NCBI GenBank assembly: GCA_937871155.1 | Contig: CALMXV010000499.1 | Span: forward strand, 1-13,445 | DNA length: 13,445 nucleotides | DNA from: an uncultured Taibaiella sp. | GTDB lineage: Bacteria; Bacteroidota; Bacteroidia; Chitinophagales; Chitinophagaceae | Direction of reading: 5' to 3' | In this document: positions 7,399 through 13,445 of the stretch, one piece after another | Layout of the letters: each line of letters opens with the position of its first letter | Numbering within the stretch: position 1 is the first letter of the stretch | Notes under the pieces: generated by a model | What the model saw: only the letters and a program-made list of their open reading frames with translations | The model's database searches: none | Told to the model about the DNA's origin: nothing | Position numbers and translations under genes: made by a program

Positions 7399-8568
7399 TT
7401 ATTTAGCAATATTGGCGGAGTCGGTAGGGGCTGAGGCTGTAGCAGCACCAACAGTTGCACCAGCGGTATAAGGCTCTCCTTGTTTTTCTTTAGGAGCCGC
7501 AGGCTTAGTGCCTTGTAATGATTCTATAAAGCTAGATATATCTGCAATTTGTTTTGGAGAAAAATCATCTTTCCAACTCTTCATCCCTTTATCTGGCCAG
7601 CCGTATTTAATCGACTTAAATACATCTGAAAGGCTACCACCATGCAACCAATATATATCGGTAAGGTTAGGACCTACCGTACCACCACCATCATTACCAT
7701 GACAAGCGGCACAATTGGTAATAAATAATGTTTTACCTGCTTCTATACCTGCAGCGTCTGAAAGTTTTACTGTATTTTCATCAATGTTGTTAGCAGAGCT
7801 GGATAGGTACTTCGCTTTTTGGGCTTCTCCTTCTTTCATCTCTATAGCTAGCTCATCATATTGTGTAGGGCCATTACCGATATGATAGTAATACAAATAG
7901 ATTACTGAAATTACAATCGTAAGATAAAATCCATATTTCCACCAAGGGGGAAGGCTATTATCCAACTCTTGAATACCATCGTATGAGTGATCTAGCATAA
8001 TGTCTTGTTCATTTTCTATAGGTACAGTTTTATTAAAGCTATCCCATATAGATCTACGTGCTTTGATAGTACCTGTTTTAGCTACTTCATCTTCACTTAT
8101 CAATCGTAGTAAGACGTTCATTTTTGCCATTAAGGCTATGATGATGATAATCTCTAGAATGATGATGCTGACAAGAAGATAAAAATCAAAAGCTGCCATG
8201 CCGGCTATTACGGTTGGTGCTGCTGCTACTGCCTCTACAGCAGCTTCTTTAGCGGTTTCTTCTGCTTGTACAAAAGAAAGGGGAAGTAACAACAACGCAA
8301 TCATTGATAGCACTTGTTTGCCAATGCCGGACTTAGTACTGTTTCTTTTAGCTTTTAGTTGATCGCCATATACTGCAACCATATTTTTGACAGCATTAGC
8401 CAAGATACCAATTGCCAATAAAAAGATAACGATAAGCGACACTAAAAAGATTAACGTCATATTGAGTGGTTTGCTTGCCGAGGCAGCCGCTGCTTCAGTA
8501 GCTGAGGCTACCAATGGAAATGAGAAAGCAAGAATAGCGGGAATTATTTTATACATATGTTTATGCAT
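7399..8568 (-). CDS. ccoP: cbb3 oxidase cytochrome c subunit CcoP (FixP), single haem
   Basis: The 389-residue protein has the CcoP core in its C-terminal half: the motif PPWWKYGFYLTIVISVIYL (207-225, membrane anchor), then one cytochrome c domain with CAACH (286-290) and likely axial Met329 in DKGMKSW. Proteobacterial CcoP has two haem domains; only one is present here, as is common in Bacteroidota. The N-terminal 180 residues are an extension: a signal-like segment (6-23), a helix (37-60), a second signal-like segment (88-102, ending SFVQAEE) and a helix (127-149). The C-terminus is an Ala/Pro/Thr-rich tail. CcoP passes electrons toward CcoO and the CcoN active site. The gene lies 30 bp after ccoQ and 11 bp before ccoG. 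Confidence 0.93.
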   Translation of the reverse strand: MHKHMYKIIPAILAFSFPLVASATEAAAASASKPLNMTLIFLVSLIVIFLLAIGILANAVKNMVAVYGDQLKAKRNSTKSGIGKQVLSMIALLLLPLSFVQAEETAKEAAVEAVAAAPTVIAGMAAFDFYLLVSIIILEIIIIIALMAKMNVLLRLISEDEVAKTGTIKARRSIWDSFNKTVPIENEQDIMLDHSYDGIQELDNSLPPWWKYGFYLTIVISVIYLYYYHIGNGPTQYDELAIEMKEGEAQKAKYLSSSANNIDENTVKLSDAAGIEAGKTLFITNCAACHGNDGGGTVGPNLTDIYWLHGGSLSDVFKSIKYGWPDKGMKSWKDDFSPKQIADISSFIESLQGTKPAAPKEKQGEPYTAGATVGAATASAPTDSANIAK

Positions 8569-8598
8569 GACTTGAATTATTTAATTTGAAAGTGGGCT

Positions 8599-8766
8599 TT
8601 ATTCATTTTCGTTAAGTGGAATACTTTCCATTTCGGAGATATAGTGTTTATTCGCTTTGATTACCCACCATGTAAGTATGGAGAAGAAAATAAAGAATAT
8701 CAACAGAGATGTCAAAGGAAAAATTCCAACTCCTGTTATCTGCTCTAAGTAGGTTCTGAATTTCAT
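8599..8766 (-). CDS. ccoQ: cbb3 oxidase small subunit CcoQ-like (FixQ)
   Basis: Translating the gap between ccoNO and ccoP gives a 55-residue protein beginning MKFRTYLEQITGVGIFPLTS and ending at TAA 8599-8601. It has one transmembrane helix (about residues 14-36, with FFIFFSILTWWV) followed by a short charged tail (KANKHYISEM) typical of CcoQ/FixQ. CcoQ stabilises the interaction of CcoP with the CcoNO core. An A-rich stretch precedes the ATG at 8764-8766, as expected for weak Bacteroidota ribosome sites. Its size and place between ccoNO and ccoP agree with the usual gene order. The assignment rests on position, topology and the WW-V-K/A-N-K-x-Y pattern. Confidence 0.88.
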   Translation of the reverse strand: MKFRTYLEQITGVGIFPLTSLLIFFIFFSILTWWVIKANKHYISEMESIPLNENE

Positions 8767-8864
8767 TTGTTTTTTTTATTAAGGTAGTTTTGGGGTAGAA
8801 GTTGAAGACAAATACTATTATATTCTTTTAAGTATCTAATGGCATTTGCCTTCGTTTCCTATTC

Positions 8865-11045
8865 TTATTGAGCAGCAGTTTTTTGTTCTAGTTTTATATC
8901 CGTGCCCATACGTTGCAAATAAGCTATCAAAGCAATGATTTCCTTATCAGGGCTTACTTTGATATTATCTTTTGCTAGGTTGGCAACAATTTTCTTCGCT
9001 TGTTTTTCCAAATCTGCATTAGCAATTTTATCATACCCTTCCGGATAAGGAACTCCCAAGGTTTGCATTGCACGAATCTTTGCCGGTGTGATATCTTTTT
9101 CGATATCGTTTTTCATCAGCCAAGGATAGTTAGGCATAATAGAACCCGGTGACATACTAGATGGCTCATACATATGATTGAAGTGCCAGCTATCCGGATA
9201 TTTACCTCCAATGCGTGCTAAGTCCGGACCCGTACGTTTACTTCCCCATTGGAAAGGATGGTCGTAGATAAACTCACCGGATTTTGAATACTCACCATAA
9301 CGGGCTACTTCACTTCTAAATGGACGCACCATCTGACTATGGCAGGTATAACAGCCTTCTTTCACATAAATATCTCTACCATGAAGTTCTAACGGAGTAT
9401 ATGGCTTCACACTTGTGATGGTAGGTATATTCGATTTTATCAAGAAAGTAGGAATGATTTCTATAAGCCCCCCTAAGGCAACAACGATAAGGCTACCTAC
9501 CAACATTTGTACTGGTTTTCTTTCAATCCAACGATGCCAATGGCTGCCTGCGTGTGGAGTATAGTCTTTGGATAAAGGCGCTGCTGCAACGGCTTCATTA
9601 TCTAATGCATTTCCTTTCTTCACAGTTTTCCAAACATTCACAATCATCATCACCACACCTGTTAAGTAAAACACGCCACCTATACCTCTCATTAAATAAA
9701 AAGGACGAAGCTGTGTCACCGTTTCCATGAATTGGTATTTAAGTTGTCCTTCAGGAGTAAACTCCTTCCAAGCCAAGCTTTGCATAAAACCCGCCCAGTA
9801 TAAAGGCACCGCATAAAATACAATACCCAACGTGCCTATCCAGAAATGCCAGTTAGCAAGTTTGGTAGAGTGTAAATTGGTTCTAAAGATTTTTGGTATC
9901 AACCAATAGATAACGGCAAAGGTTAAAAAGCCATTCCAGCCTAGTGCTCCTACATGCACGTGTGCTATCGTCCAGTCGGTAAAGTGACTGATGGCATTTA
10001 CATTTTTAAGACTTAGCATGGGTCCTTCGAACGTAGCCATACCATAAGCGGTAATTGCAACCACCATAAATTTAAGTACGGCATCCTCACGCACTTTATC
10101 CCAAGCACCGCGAAGTGTCAACAACCCATTAATCATTCCACCCCAAGAAGGCGCTAATAGCATTAATGAAAACACAGTACCTAAAGATTGTGCCCAATCA
10201 GGTAAAGAAGAATATAACAAATGGTGAGGACCTGCCCAGATATAAAGGAATATCAACGACCAAAAGTGAATAATAGATAAACGGTAAGAATATACCGGGC
10301 GGTTAGCAGCTTTAGGTAAGAAATAATACATCAAACCTAAATAAGGTGTAGTAAGGAAAAAGGCTACCGCATTATGTCCGTACCACCATTGTACTAAGGC
10401 ATCTTGTACACCTGCATACCATGAGTAAGATTTCATCCATGTAAAAGGAATCTCCCATGAGTTGACAATATGCAACATGGCAACGGTAACAAACGTGGCG
10501 ATATAAAACCAGATGGCAACATAAAGATGACGCTCTCTACGTTTTAAAATAGTACCAAACATATTCCATCCAAAAACGACCCATGTCAAGGTAATCAGGA
10601 TATCCAATGGCCATTCCAACTCAGCATATTCTTTACCGGTAGTATAGCCTGCCAATAGTGTTACGGCTGCTAACACAATAATGATTTGCCACACCCAAAA
10701 ATGGAACTTGCTAAGTACATCGCTGAACATACGTGCTTTACAAAGTCGCTGTAGTGAGTAATAAACCCCCATGAAAATACCATTCCCTACAAAGGCAAAA
10801 ATCACGGCATTGGTATGCACTGGTCTTACCCGACCAAATGAGGTTTGAGCTGTACTAAAGTTGAGCTCTGGAAATACTAATTGGAACGCTGCAATAAGCC
10901 CCATCAGCATCCCTACGGCTCCCCAAAAAATAGTGGCATAGGTAAACCATTTTACAATCTTGTTGTCGTAATAAAAATGATCCATCCCATCAGTATGCCT
11001 GATAGCTTTAGCTTCTGCGGCTGTAGGTTGTTGTTCTCTGTTCAT
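8865..11045 (-). CDS. ccoNO: Fused cbb3 oxidase catalytic/cytochrome c subunit CcoNO
   Basis: The 726-residue protein joins catalytic CcoN (about 1-480) to cytochrome c subunit CcoO (about 505-726). CcoN ligands are visible: His77 in RPVHTNA (low-spin haem b), His224 in WYGHNAV and His274-His275 in AGPHH (CuB), Tyr268 six residues before them (the expected cross-linked tyrosine), and His362/His364 in AHVHVGALGWNG (haems). CcoO has a membrane anchor (about 512-530), the haem motif CYTCH (565-569) followed by SQMVRPFRSE, and likely axial Met637 in SIMPNYPW. Together they reduce oxygen to water at high affinity and pump protons. Separate ccoN and ccoO genes are the proteobacterial rule; this fusion is usual in Bacteroidota. 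It begins 23 bp after ccoS; a 98-bp gap separates it from ccoQ. Confidence 0.97.
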   Translation of the reverse strand: MNREQQPTAAEAKAIRHTDGMDHFYYDNKIVKWFTYATIFWGAVGMLMGLIAAFQLVFPELNFSTAQTSFGRVRPVHTNAVIFAFVGNGIFMGVYYSLQRLCKARMFSDVLSKFHFWVWQIIIVLAAVTLLAGYTTGKEYAELEWPLDILITLTWVVFGWNMFGTILKRRERHLYVAIWFYIATFVTVAMLHIVNSWEIPFTWMKSYSWYAGVQDALVQWWYGHNAVAFFLTTPYLGLMYYFLPKAANRPVYSYRLSIIHFWSLIFLYIWAGPHHLLYSSLPDWAQSLGTVFSLMLLAPSWGGMINGLLTLRGAWDKVREDAVLKFMVVAITAYGMATFEGPMLSLKNVNAISHFTDWTIAHVHVGALGWNGFLTFAVIYWLIPKIFRTNLHSTKLANWHFWIGTLGIVFYAVPLYWAGFMQSLAWKEFTPEGQLKYQFMETVTQLRPFYLMRGIGGVFYLTGVVMMIVNVWKTVKKGNALDNEAVAAAPLSKDYTPHAGSHWHRWIERKPVQMLVGSLIVVALGGLIEIIPTFLIKSNIPTITSVKPYTPLELHGRDIYVKEGCYTCHSQMVRPFRSEVARYGEYSKSGEFIYDHPFQWGSKRTGPDLARIGGKYPDSWHFNHMYEPSSMSPGSIMPNYPWLMKNDIEKDITPAKIRAMQTLGVPYPEGYDKIANADLEKQAKKIVANLAKDNIKVSPDKEIIALIAYLQRMGTDIKLEQKTAAQ

Positions 11046-11068
11046 AAATGAATCTATGTATTGATTGT

Positions 11069-11224
11069 TTATTTATTCTTTTCGTGAAGGTCGTCAAATA
11101 ATATTCGCATAGAAGAGCCTTTCTGATCGCTAAACTGATTGTTTTTCACACTCCAGATAAACCCTACCAAGAAAACCACGGCAACACAAATACTGGCTGC
11201 AATTAATAAATACAAGGCGCTCAT
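11069..11224 (-). CDS. ccoS: cbb3 oxidase assembly protein CcoS (FixS)
   Basis: The 51-residue protein begins MSALYLLIAASICVAVVFLV, a single transmembrane helix, and continues with GFIWSVKNNQFSDQKG, the classic CcoS pattern (helix, then a W-x(4)-QF-D motif). CcoS is required for cofactor insertion into cbb3 oxidase. The frame stays open upstream to an ATG at 11267-11269, which would add 15 residues, but the internal ATG at 11222-11224 matches the family N-terminus. The longer start would also lie upstream of the predicted -7 box and transcription start. It is the first recognisable gene of the operon, 23 bp before ccoNO. The copper ATPase gene ccoI, often just upstream, is absent here. Confidence 0.92.
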   Translation of the reverse strand: MSALYLLIAASICVAVVFLVGFIWSVKNNQFSDQKGSSMRILFDDLHEKNK

Positions 11225-11250
11225 AACTTTATTCTTTTGAAAACAAGGGT

Positions 11251-11258
11251 CAAAAATA
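11251..11258 (-). promoter_or_regulatory. Candidate -7 box of the cco operon promoter
   Basis: Read on the minus strand this is TATTTTTG, a full match to TAnnTTTG, 26 bp upstream of the ccoS ATG. No convincing TTG lies at the -33 distance, which suits a promoter that depends on an activator. Transcription would start near 11245. This places the centre of the upstream Crp/Fnr-type palindrome near -63, close to the class I spacing of about -61. Prediction from pattern only. Confidence 0.4.
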
Positions 11259-11300
11259 TTTCTAATCAAAAACCAGAATAATGACGAATAACAGTAAAAA

Positions 11301-11316
11301 TATGATTAATGTCATA
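11301..11316 (-). promoter_or_regulatory. Candidate Crp/Fnr-family operator upstream of ccoS
   Basis: The 16-bp sequence TATGATTAATGTCATA has perfect 5-bp arms (TATGA/TCATA) around a 6-bp centre. It keeps the TGA-N6-TCA core of Crp/Fnr-family sites (Crp TGTGA-N6-TCACA, Fnr TTGAT-N4-ATCAA). It lies 77 bp upstream of ccoS. Oxygen- or redox-responsive Crp/Fnr regulators control cbb3 oxidase in many bacteria, so the location makes sense. No such regulator gene is in the window. Confidence 0.45.
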
Positions 11317-11338
11317 ATTTTGTCAACACATAATTCGA

Positions 11339-11374
11339 ATCCAAATACATCTTACGATACGCTTGTATTTGGAT
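11339..11374. repeat. Perfect 11-bp inverted repeat with 14-nt loop
   Basis: The arms are ATCCAAATACA (11339-11349) and TGTATTTGGAT (11364-11374), exact reverse complements. No T-run follows on either strand, and both flanking operons read away from it, so a rho-independent terminator is unlikely. It could be a regulator or recombinase binding site, or a remnant of an inserted element. Confidence 0.7.
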
Positions 11375-11554
11375 AGTAATGTTTGCCCCCAAAATCTATT
11401 CTTCCTCAAATTTAAAATCTAATCGAACATTTTCACACAATGTTACTAGTTCCTTTTACTGACCTATATTGCACTCATTAAACCTCGCTTCCATCTCGCA
11501 AAATTTTCCCTTGTAAAAATCTAATGAGTTCTTTTTTTCCAAAGCATAATAAAG

Positions 11555-11582
11555 TCAATAATAAACTTTCAATAATAAACTT
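11555..11582. repeat. Tandem duplication of a 14-bp unit
   Basis: Two exact, adjacent copies of TCAATAATAAACTT lie at 11555-11568 and 11569-11582, ending 24 bp before the -33 element of the promoter for the 11692 operon. The position would suit an operator for the helix-turn-helix protein of the same operon, but slippage duplication in AT-rich DNA would look the same. Confidence 0.65.
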
Positions 11583-11606
11583 TTGAAAGAATCTAAGTTC
11601 AATATA

Positions 11607-11638
11607 TTGTACCTTTTAGTTGTAAAAAACTACATTTG
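11607..11638 (+). promoter_or_regulatory. Bacteroidota-type promoter for the modification operon
   Basis: TTG at 11607-11609 and TACATTTG at 11631-11638 (a full TAnnTTTG match) are 21 nt apart, slightly longer than the usual 19. Transcription would begin near 11644. The leader of about 48 nt would contain the GC-rich hairpin AGCG-N7-CGCT (11656-11670), which stands out in this AT-rich segment. Confidence 0.45.
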
Positions 11639-11691
11639 ACTAGTAGAAATTTAACAGCGGGGGCAACGCTATAAACTCTGCAACACTAAAA

Positions 11692-12090
11692 ATGAGACCT
11701 AACAAAAATGGACAAGTAGCAAGGATTCACACACCACTACCAGACGAAAATCCAGACCAACTTTATGTTGTTTTAGAAATCAAAGAAGACGATGAAAGAC
11801 CAAGAGCAGACATCAAAGCATTGAACACAAGTCTTTCCTTCCCTCCTATTAATACCTTTTTGCTTGATGACCTAGAAGTTGTTGAAGTTAATACAGCTGA
11901 CCTCATAGTTCACCAAGTTACAATCAACAAAGCTGACTATTCACAAGCGACTGGAAAGGTTGTAAAAGTAAGTGAACAAAAAATTTTGCTTGACTTAACT
12001 AAAGGTGTAAAAGGAGTTGAAACAAATGTAGGGCTGACAATTGAAGACGAAAGCGGCAAAGAACATACAGGAACTCTTTTCGTGAATTAA
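11692..12090 (+). CDS. Hypothetical 132-residue protein, first gene of modification operon
   Basis: I do not recognise a characterised family. The product is small, soluble and acidic, with no signal peptide or membrane helix. The N-terminal part (HTPLPDENPDQLYVVLEI, residues 13-30) and the C-terminal part (TGKVVKVSEQKILLDLTKG, 87-105) alternate hydrophobic and polar residues and suggest a small beta-barrel. Its last 20 residues (IEDESGKEHTGTLFVN) look like a closing beta-hairpin. It is preceded by a good promoter, and its stop lies 10 bp before the helix-turn-helix gene, so it is probably co-transcribed with the regulator and methyltransferase. The start ATG has an A-rich but non-SD upstream sequence. 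A role in DNA modification or defence is suggested only by position. Confidence 0.75.
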   Translation: MRPNKNGQVARIHTPLPDENPDQLYVVLEIKEDDERPRADIKALNTSLSFPPINTFLLDDLEVVEVNTADLIVHQVTINKADYSQATGKVVKVSEQKILLDLTKGVKGVETNVGLTIEDESGKEHTGTLFVN

Positions 12091-12100
12091 TAAACCGTTT

Positions 12101-12367
12101 ATGAAAATGGAATTAGAGAGCAAAGAAAAATTCATTAGAGATTACCGCATTAAAATTGGTGATGCCATTAAAAATATTCGTGAGAAAAAAGGTTATAGCC
12201 AAGATGAACTTGCGGAAATAATGAATGTAAATCGTTCAACAATTTCAAAAATTGAAAATGGCAAATTCAATTTAAGTATTGACTACATATCCAAATTTTC
12301 TTGGTTCTTGGATTTTGAATTTCAATTGAAAGAAACTAAAACCCATAAATCTGTAACTCAAATATGA
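12101..12367 (+). CDS. Small Xre-type helix-turn-helix regulator (controller-like)
   Basis: The 88-residue protein consists mainly of one Cro/C1-type HTH domain (about residues 19-75): IKNIREKKGYSQDELAEIMN covers the first helices and NRSTISKIENGK (44-55) the recognition helix and following loop. It would bind DNA as a dimer. Its stop codon overlaps the start of the cytosine methyltransferase gene (ATGA, 12364-12367), so expression is probably coupled. Small Xre proteins directly upstream of methyltransferase genes often act as controller (C) proteins that time restriction and modification. Whether this one does cannot be told from sequence. A second ATG at 12107 could also serve as start and would remove only two residues. 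Confidence 0.88.
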   Translation: MKMELESKEKFIRDYRIKIGDAIKNIREKKGYSQDELAEIMNVNRSTISKIENGKFNLSIDYISKFSWFLDFEFQLKETKTHKSVTQI

Positions 12368-13445
12368 AGGAATTAAACTACATAGATTTATTCGCTGGTG
12401 CTGGAGGACTTTCTGAAGGTTTTATACGTGCAGGATTTAAACCTATTGCACACGTAGAAATGAATAAAGATGCTTGTGATACTTTGAAAACAAGAGCTGC
12501 TTATCATTGGATGAAAGAGAATGGGAAAGAGAATATTTACTACGATTATCTAAAATCAGAATCTAAAAACAAAGAGGAATTTTGGAAAACAAATATTCCA
12601 GACAATATTATCAATTCCGTTATCAATACAGAAATTTCAAAGGAAACTTTGTTTGATATTTTCAAAAAAATTGACAAAATTTTAGGTAAAAAGAAAATTG
12701 ATTTAATTGTTGGAGGTCCGCCTTGTCAGGCGTATTCTGTTGCGGGTAGGGCTAGAAAAGATATGAGCGATGATCCAAGAAATACCTTGTACATACACTA
12801 CGTTGAGTTTCTAAAAAAATACCAACCTAAAATATTTGTATTTGAAAATGTGCCGGGTATTTTTTCTGCAAGTAACGGAAATCACTTAGAAGATATCTTT
12901 AATGCTGTTCGTGAAGCTGGATATGATTTAGCAATACCGCCAAATAAGTACTTGAACGCAAAAGACTTTGGTGTATTGCAAGATAGAAGACGGGTAATCA
13001 TTATCGGTTGGAAAAAAGAATTGGGTTTAACTTATCCAGACTTTAAAACCAAAGAAAATAATTTTGAAATTCTGAAAGACTTATTTGCTGACTTGAAACC
13101 CTTACAAAATGGGAAAGGAACGCTGAACGCCGTCAATTATGCTAAGCCAACGACAGCATATTTGGAACAAGCAAAAATTAGAAATGGTTTAGACTACGTT
13201 ACTCAACATATCGCACGACCAAACAACGAAAATGATTTGGAAATTTATCGTATTGCTGTTGATGAATGGAATAAGGGTAAAAGATTGAATTATGCTGAGT
13301 TGCCAAAAAGACTAATTAAACACGCCAATACAGCAGTTTTTACAAATCGTTTTCAGGTGGTAAATGGTCAAGGTATTTCGCATACCGTTGTTGCCCATAT
13401 TGCAATGGACGGGCATTATTACATTCACCCCGACAAGAAACAAAA
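12364..13445 (+). CDS. Cytosine-5 DNA methyltransferase, 3' end cut by window
   Basis: The open frame gives 360 residues and runs off the right edge without a stop. It has the ordered motifs of C5 methyltransferases: motif I DLFAGAGGLSEGF (8-20, AdoMet binding), motif IV GGPPCQAYS (117-125) with catalytic Cys121, motif VI ENVPG (161-165) with Glu161, motif VIII QDRRRVIIIG (206-215), a target-recognition region (about 220-325), and the start of motif IX (RFQVVNGQG, 329-337). The edge falls just after HYYIHPDKKQ, where motif X should begin. About 70 residues of Lys/Asn-rich sequence (about 45-112) between motifs I and IV are longer than in minimal enzymes. It would transfer a methyl group from AdoMet to cytosine in a specific site. 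No motif is damaged in the visible part, so the gene looks active. The target sequence cannot be predicted. Confidence 0.95.
   Translation, partial: MKELNYIDLFAGAGGLSEGFIRAGFKPIAHVEMNKDACDTLKTRAAYHWMKENGKENIYYDYLKSESKNKEEFWKTNIPDNIINSVINTEISKETLFDIFKKIDKILGKKKIDLIVGGPPCQAYSVAGRARKDMSDDPRNTLYIHYVEFLKKYQPKIFVFENVPGIFSASNGNHLEDIFNAVREAGYDLAIPPNKYLNAKDFGVLQDRRRVIIIGWKKELGLTYPDFKTKENNFEILKDLFADLKPLQNGKGTLNAVNYAKPTTAYLEQAKIRNGLDYVTQHIARPNNENDLEIYRIAVDEWNKGKRLNYAELPKRLIKHANTAVFTNRFQVVNGQGISHTVVAHIAMDGHYYIHPDKKQ

Larger units (their letters stand above)
11270..11691. other. Gene-free junction between cco operon and modification island
   Basis: No plausible protein or RNA gene was found in these 422 bp on either strand; stops are frequent in all frames. 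The segment contains the cco operator (left end), an 11-bp inverted repeat, a 14-bp tandem duplication, and the promoter and leader of the right-hand operon. The part from about 11391 to 11554 is AT-rich with no recognisable signal. It separates two divergently transcribed units. Confidence 0.75.

Noticed and set aside
8767..8864. An additional small cco gene in the 98-bp gap between ccoNO and ccoQ
   Set aside because: Only a five-codon frame follows the one minus-strand ATG there; nothing with a membrane helix can be translated.
11225..11269. Longer CcoS starting at the ATG 11267-11269
   Set aside because: The extra 15 residues (IRNIFDPCFQKNK...) do not fit the CcoS family N-terminus and lie upstream of the predicted start of transcription; the internal ATG gives the standard MSALY start.
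11391..11554. Possible gene remnant on the minus strand of the junction (short peptide-like stretches between stops)
   Set aside because: All frames are interrupted within about 15 codons and no family motif was recognised, so a pseudogene call is not supportable.

Overview
The window looks like a stretch of chromosome from an aerobic or microaerobic member of the Bacteroidota, probably near the Chitinophagaceae/Sphingobacteriales (family placement is inference). The reasons are AT-rich DNA, very weak Shine-Dalgarno signals, several promoter candidates of the Bacteroidota type (TTG at -33, TAnnTTTG at -7), and a cbb3 oxidase operon with the fused ccoNO gene and single-haem ccoP typical of that phylum. 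No rRNA, tRNA, CRISPR array or insertion sequence was seen.

Layout. (1) 27-2010: a divergent pair of lipid genes that share a 43-bp spacer and both start with GTG. One is a DAGK-family lipid kinase (minus strand). The other is an App1-family (DUF2183) phosphatidate phosphatase-like protein (plus strand). Their expected reactions are opposite. (2) 2119-4832: a two-gene, translationally coupled plus-strand operon. It encodes an exported protein in which a roughly 220-residue Lys/Glu/Ala/Gln-rich coiled coil separates two beta-type domains, followed by a family-23 lytic transglycosylase with an unusual C-terminal domain. By eye the two beta domains resemble the TraN (VirB9-like) protein of Bacteroides conjugative transposons, and the transglycosylase tail resembles TraM (VirB10-like). 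No other conjugation gene is present. This is the most novel-looking part of the window.

(3) 4835-11224 (minus strand): a complete structural cbb3 cytochrome oxidase operon, transcribed ccoS, ccoNO, ccoQ, ccoP, ccoG, ccoH and a TauE/SafE (DsbD_2)-type membrane protein. ccoQ (8599-8766) is a 55-residue gene that is easily missed. CcoNO, CcoQ and CcoP form the high-affinity terminal oxidase; CcoG, CcoH, CcoS and the TauE/SafE protein are expected to serve copper/haem insertion and assembly. The copper P-type ATPase gene ccoI, often next to ccoS, is not in the window. A palindromic Crp/Fnr-type site and a TAnnTTTG box lie upstream of ccoS.

(4) 11270-11691: a gene-free, AT-rich junction with a perfect 11-bp inverted repeat, a 14-bp tandem duplication, a GC-rich hairpin and a promoter reading rightward. 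(5) 11692-13445: the start of a DNA-modification island. It holds an unrecognised 132-residue protein, a small Xre-type helix-turn-helix regulator, and a cytosine-5 DNA methyltransferase that overlaps the regulator by ATGA and runs off the window just before motif X. A cognate restriction endonuclease, if there is one, would lie further right.
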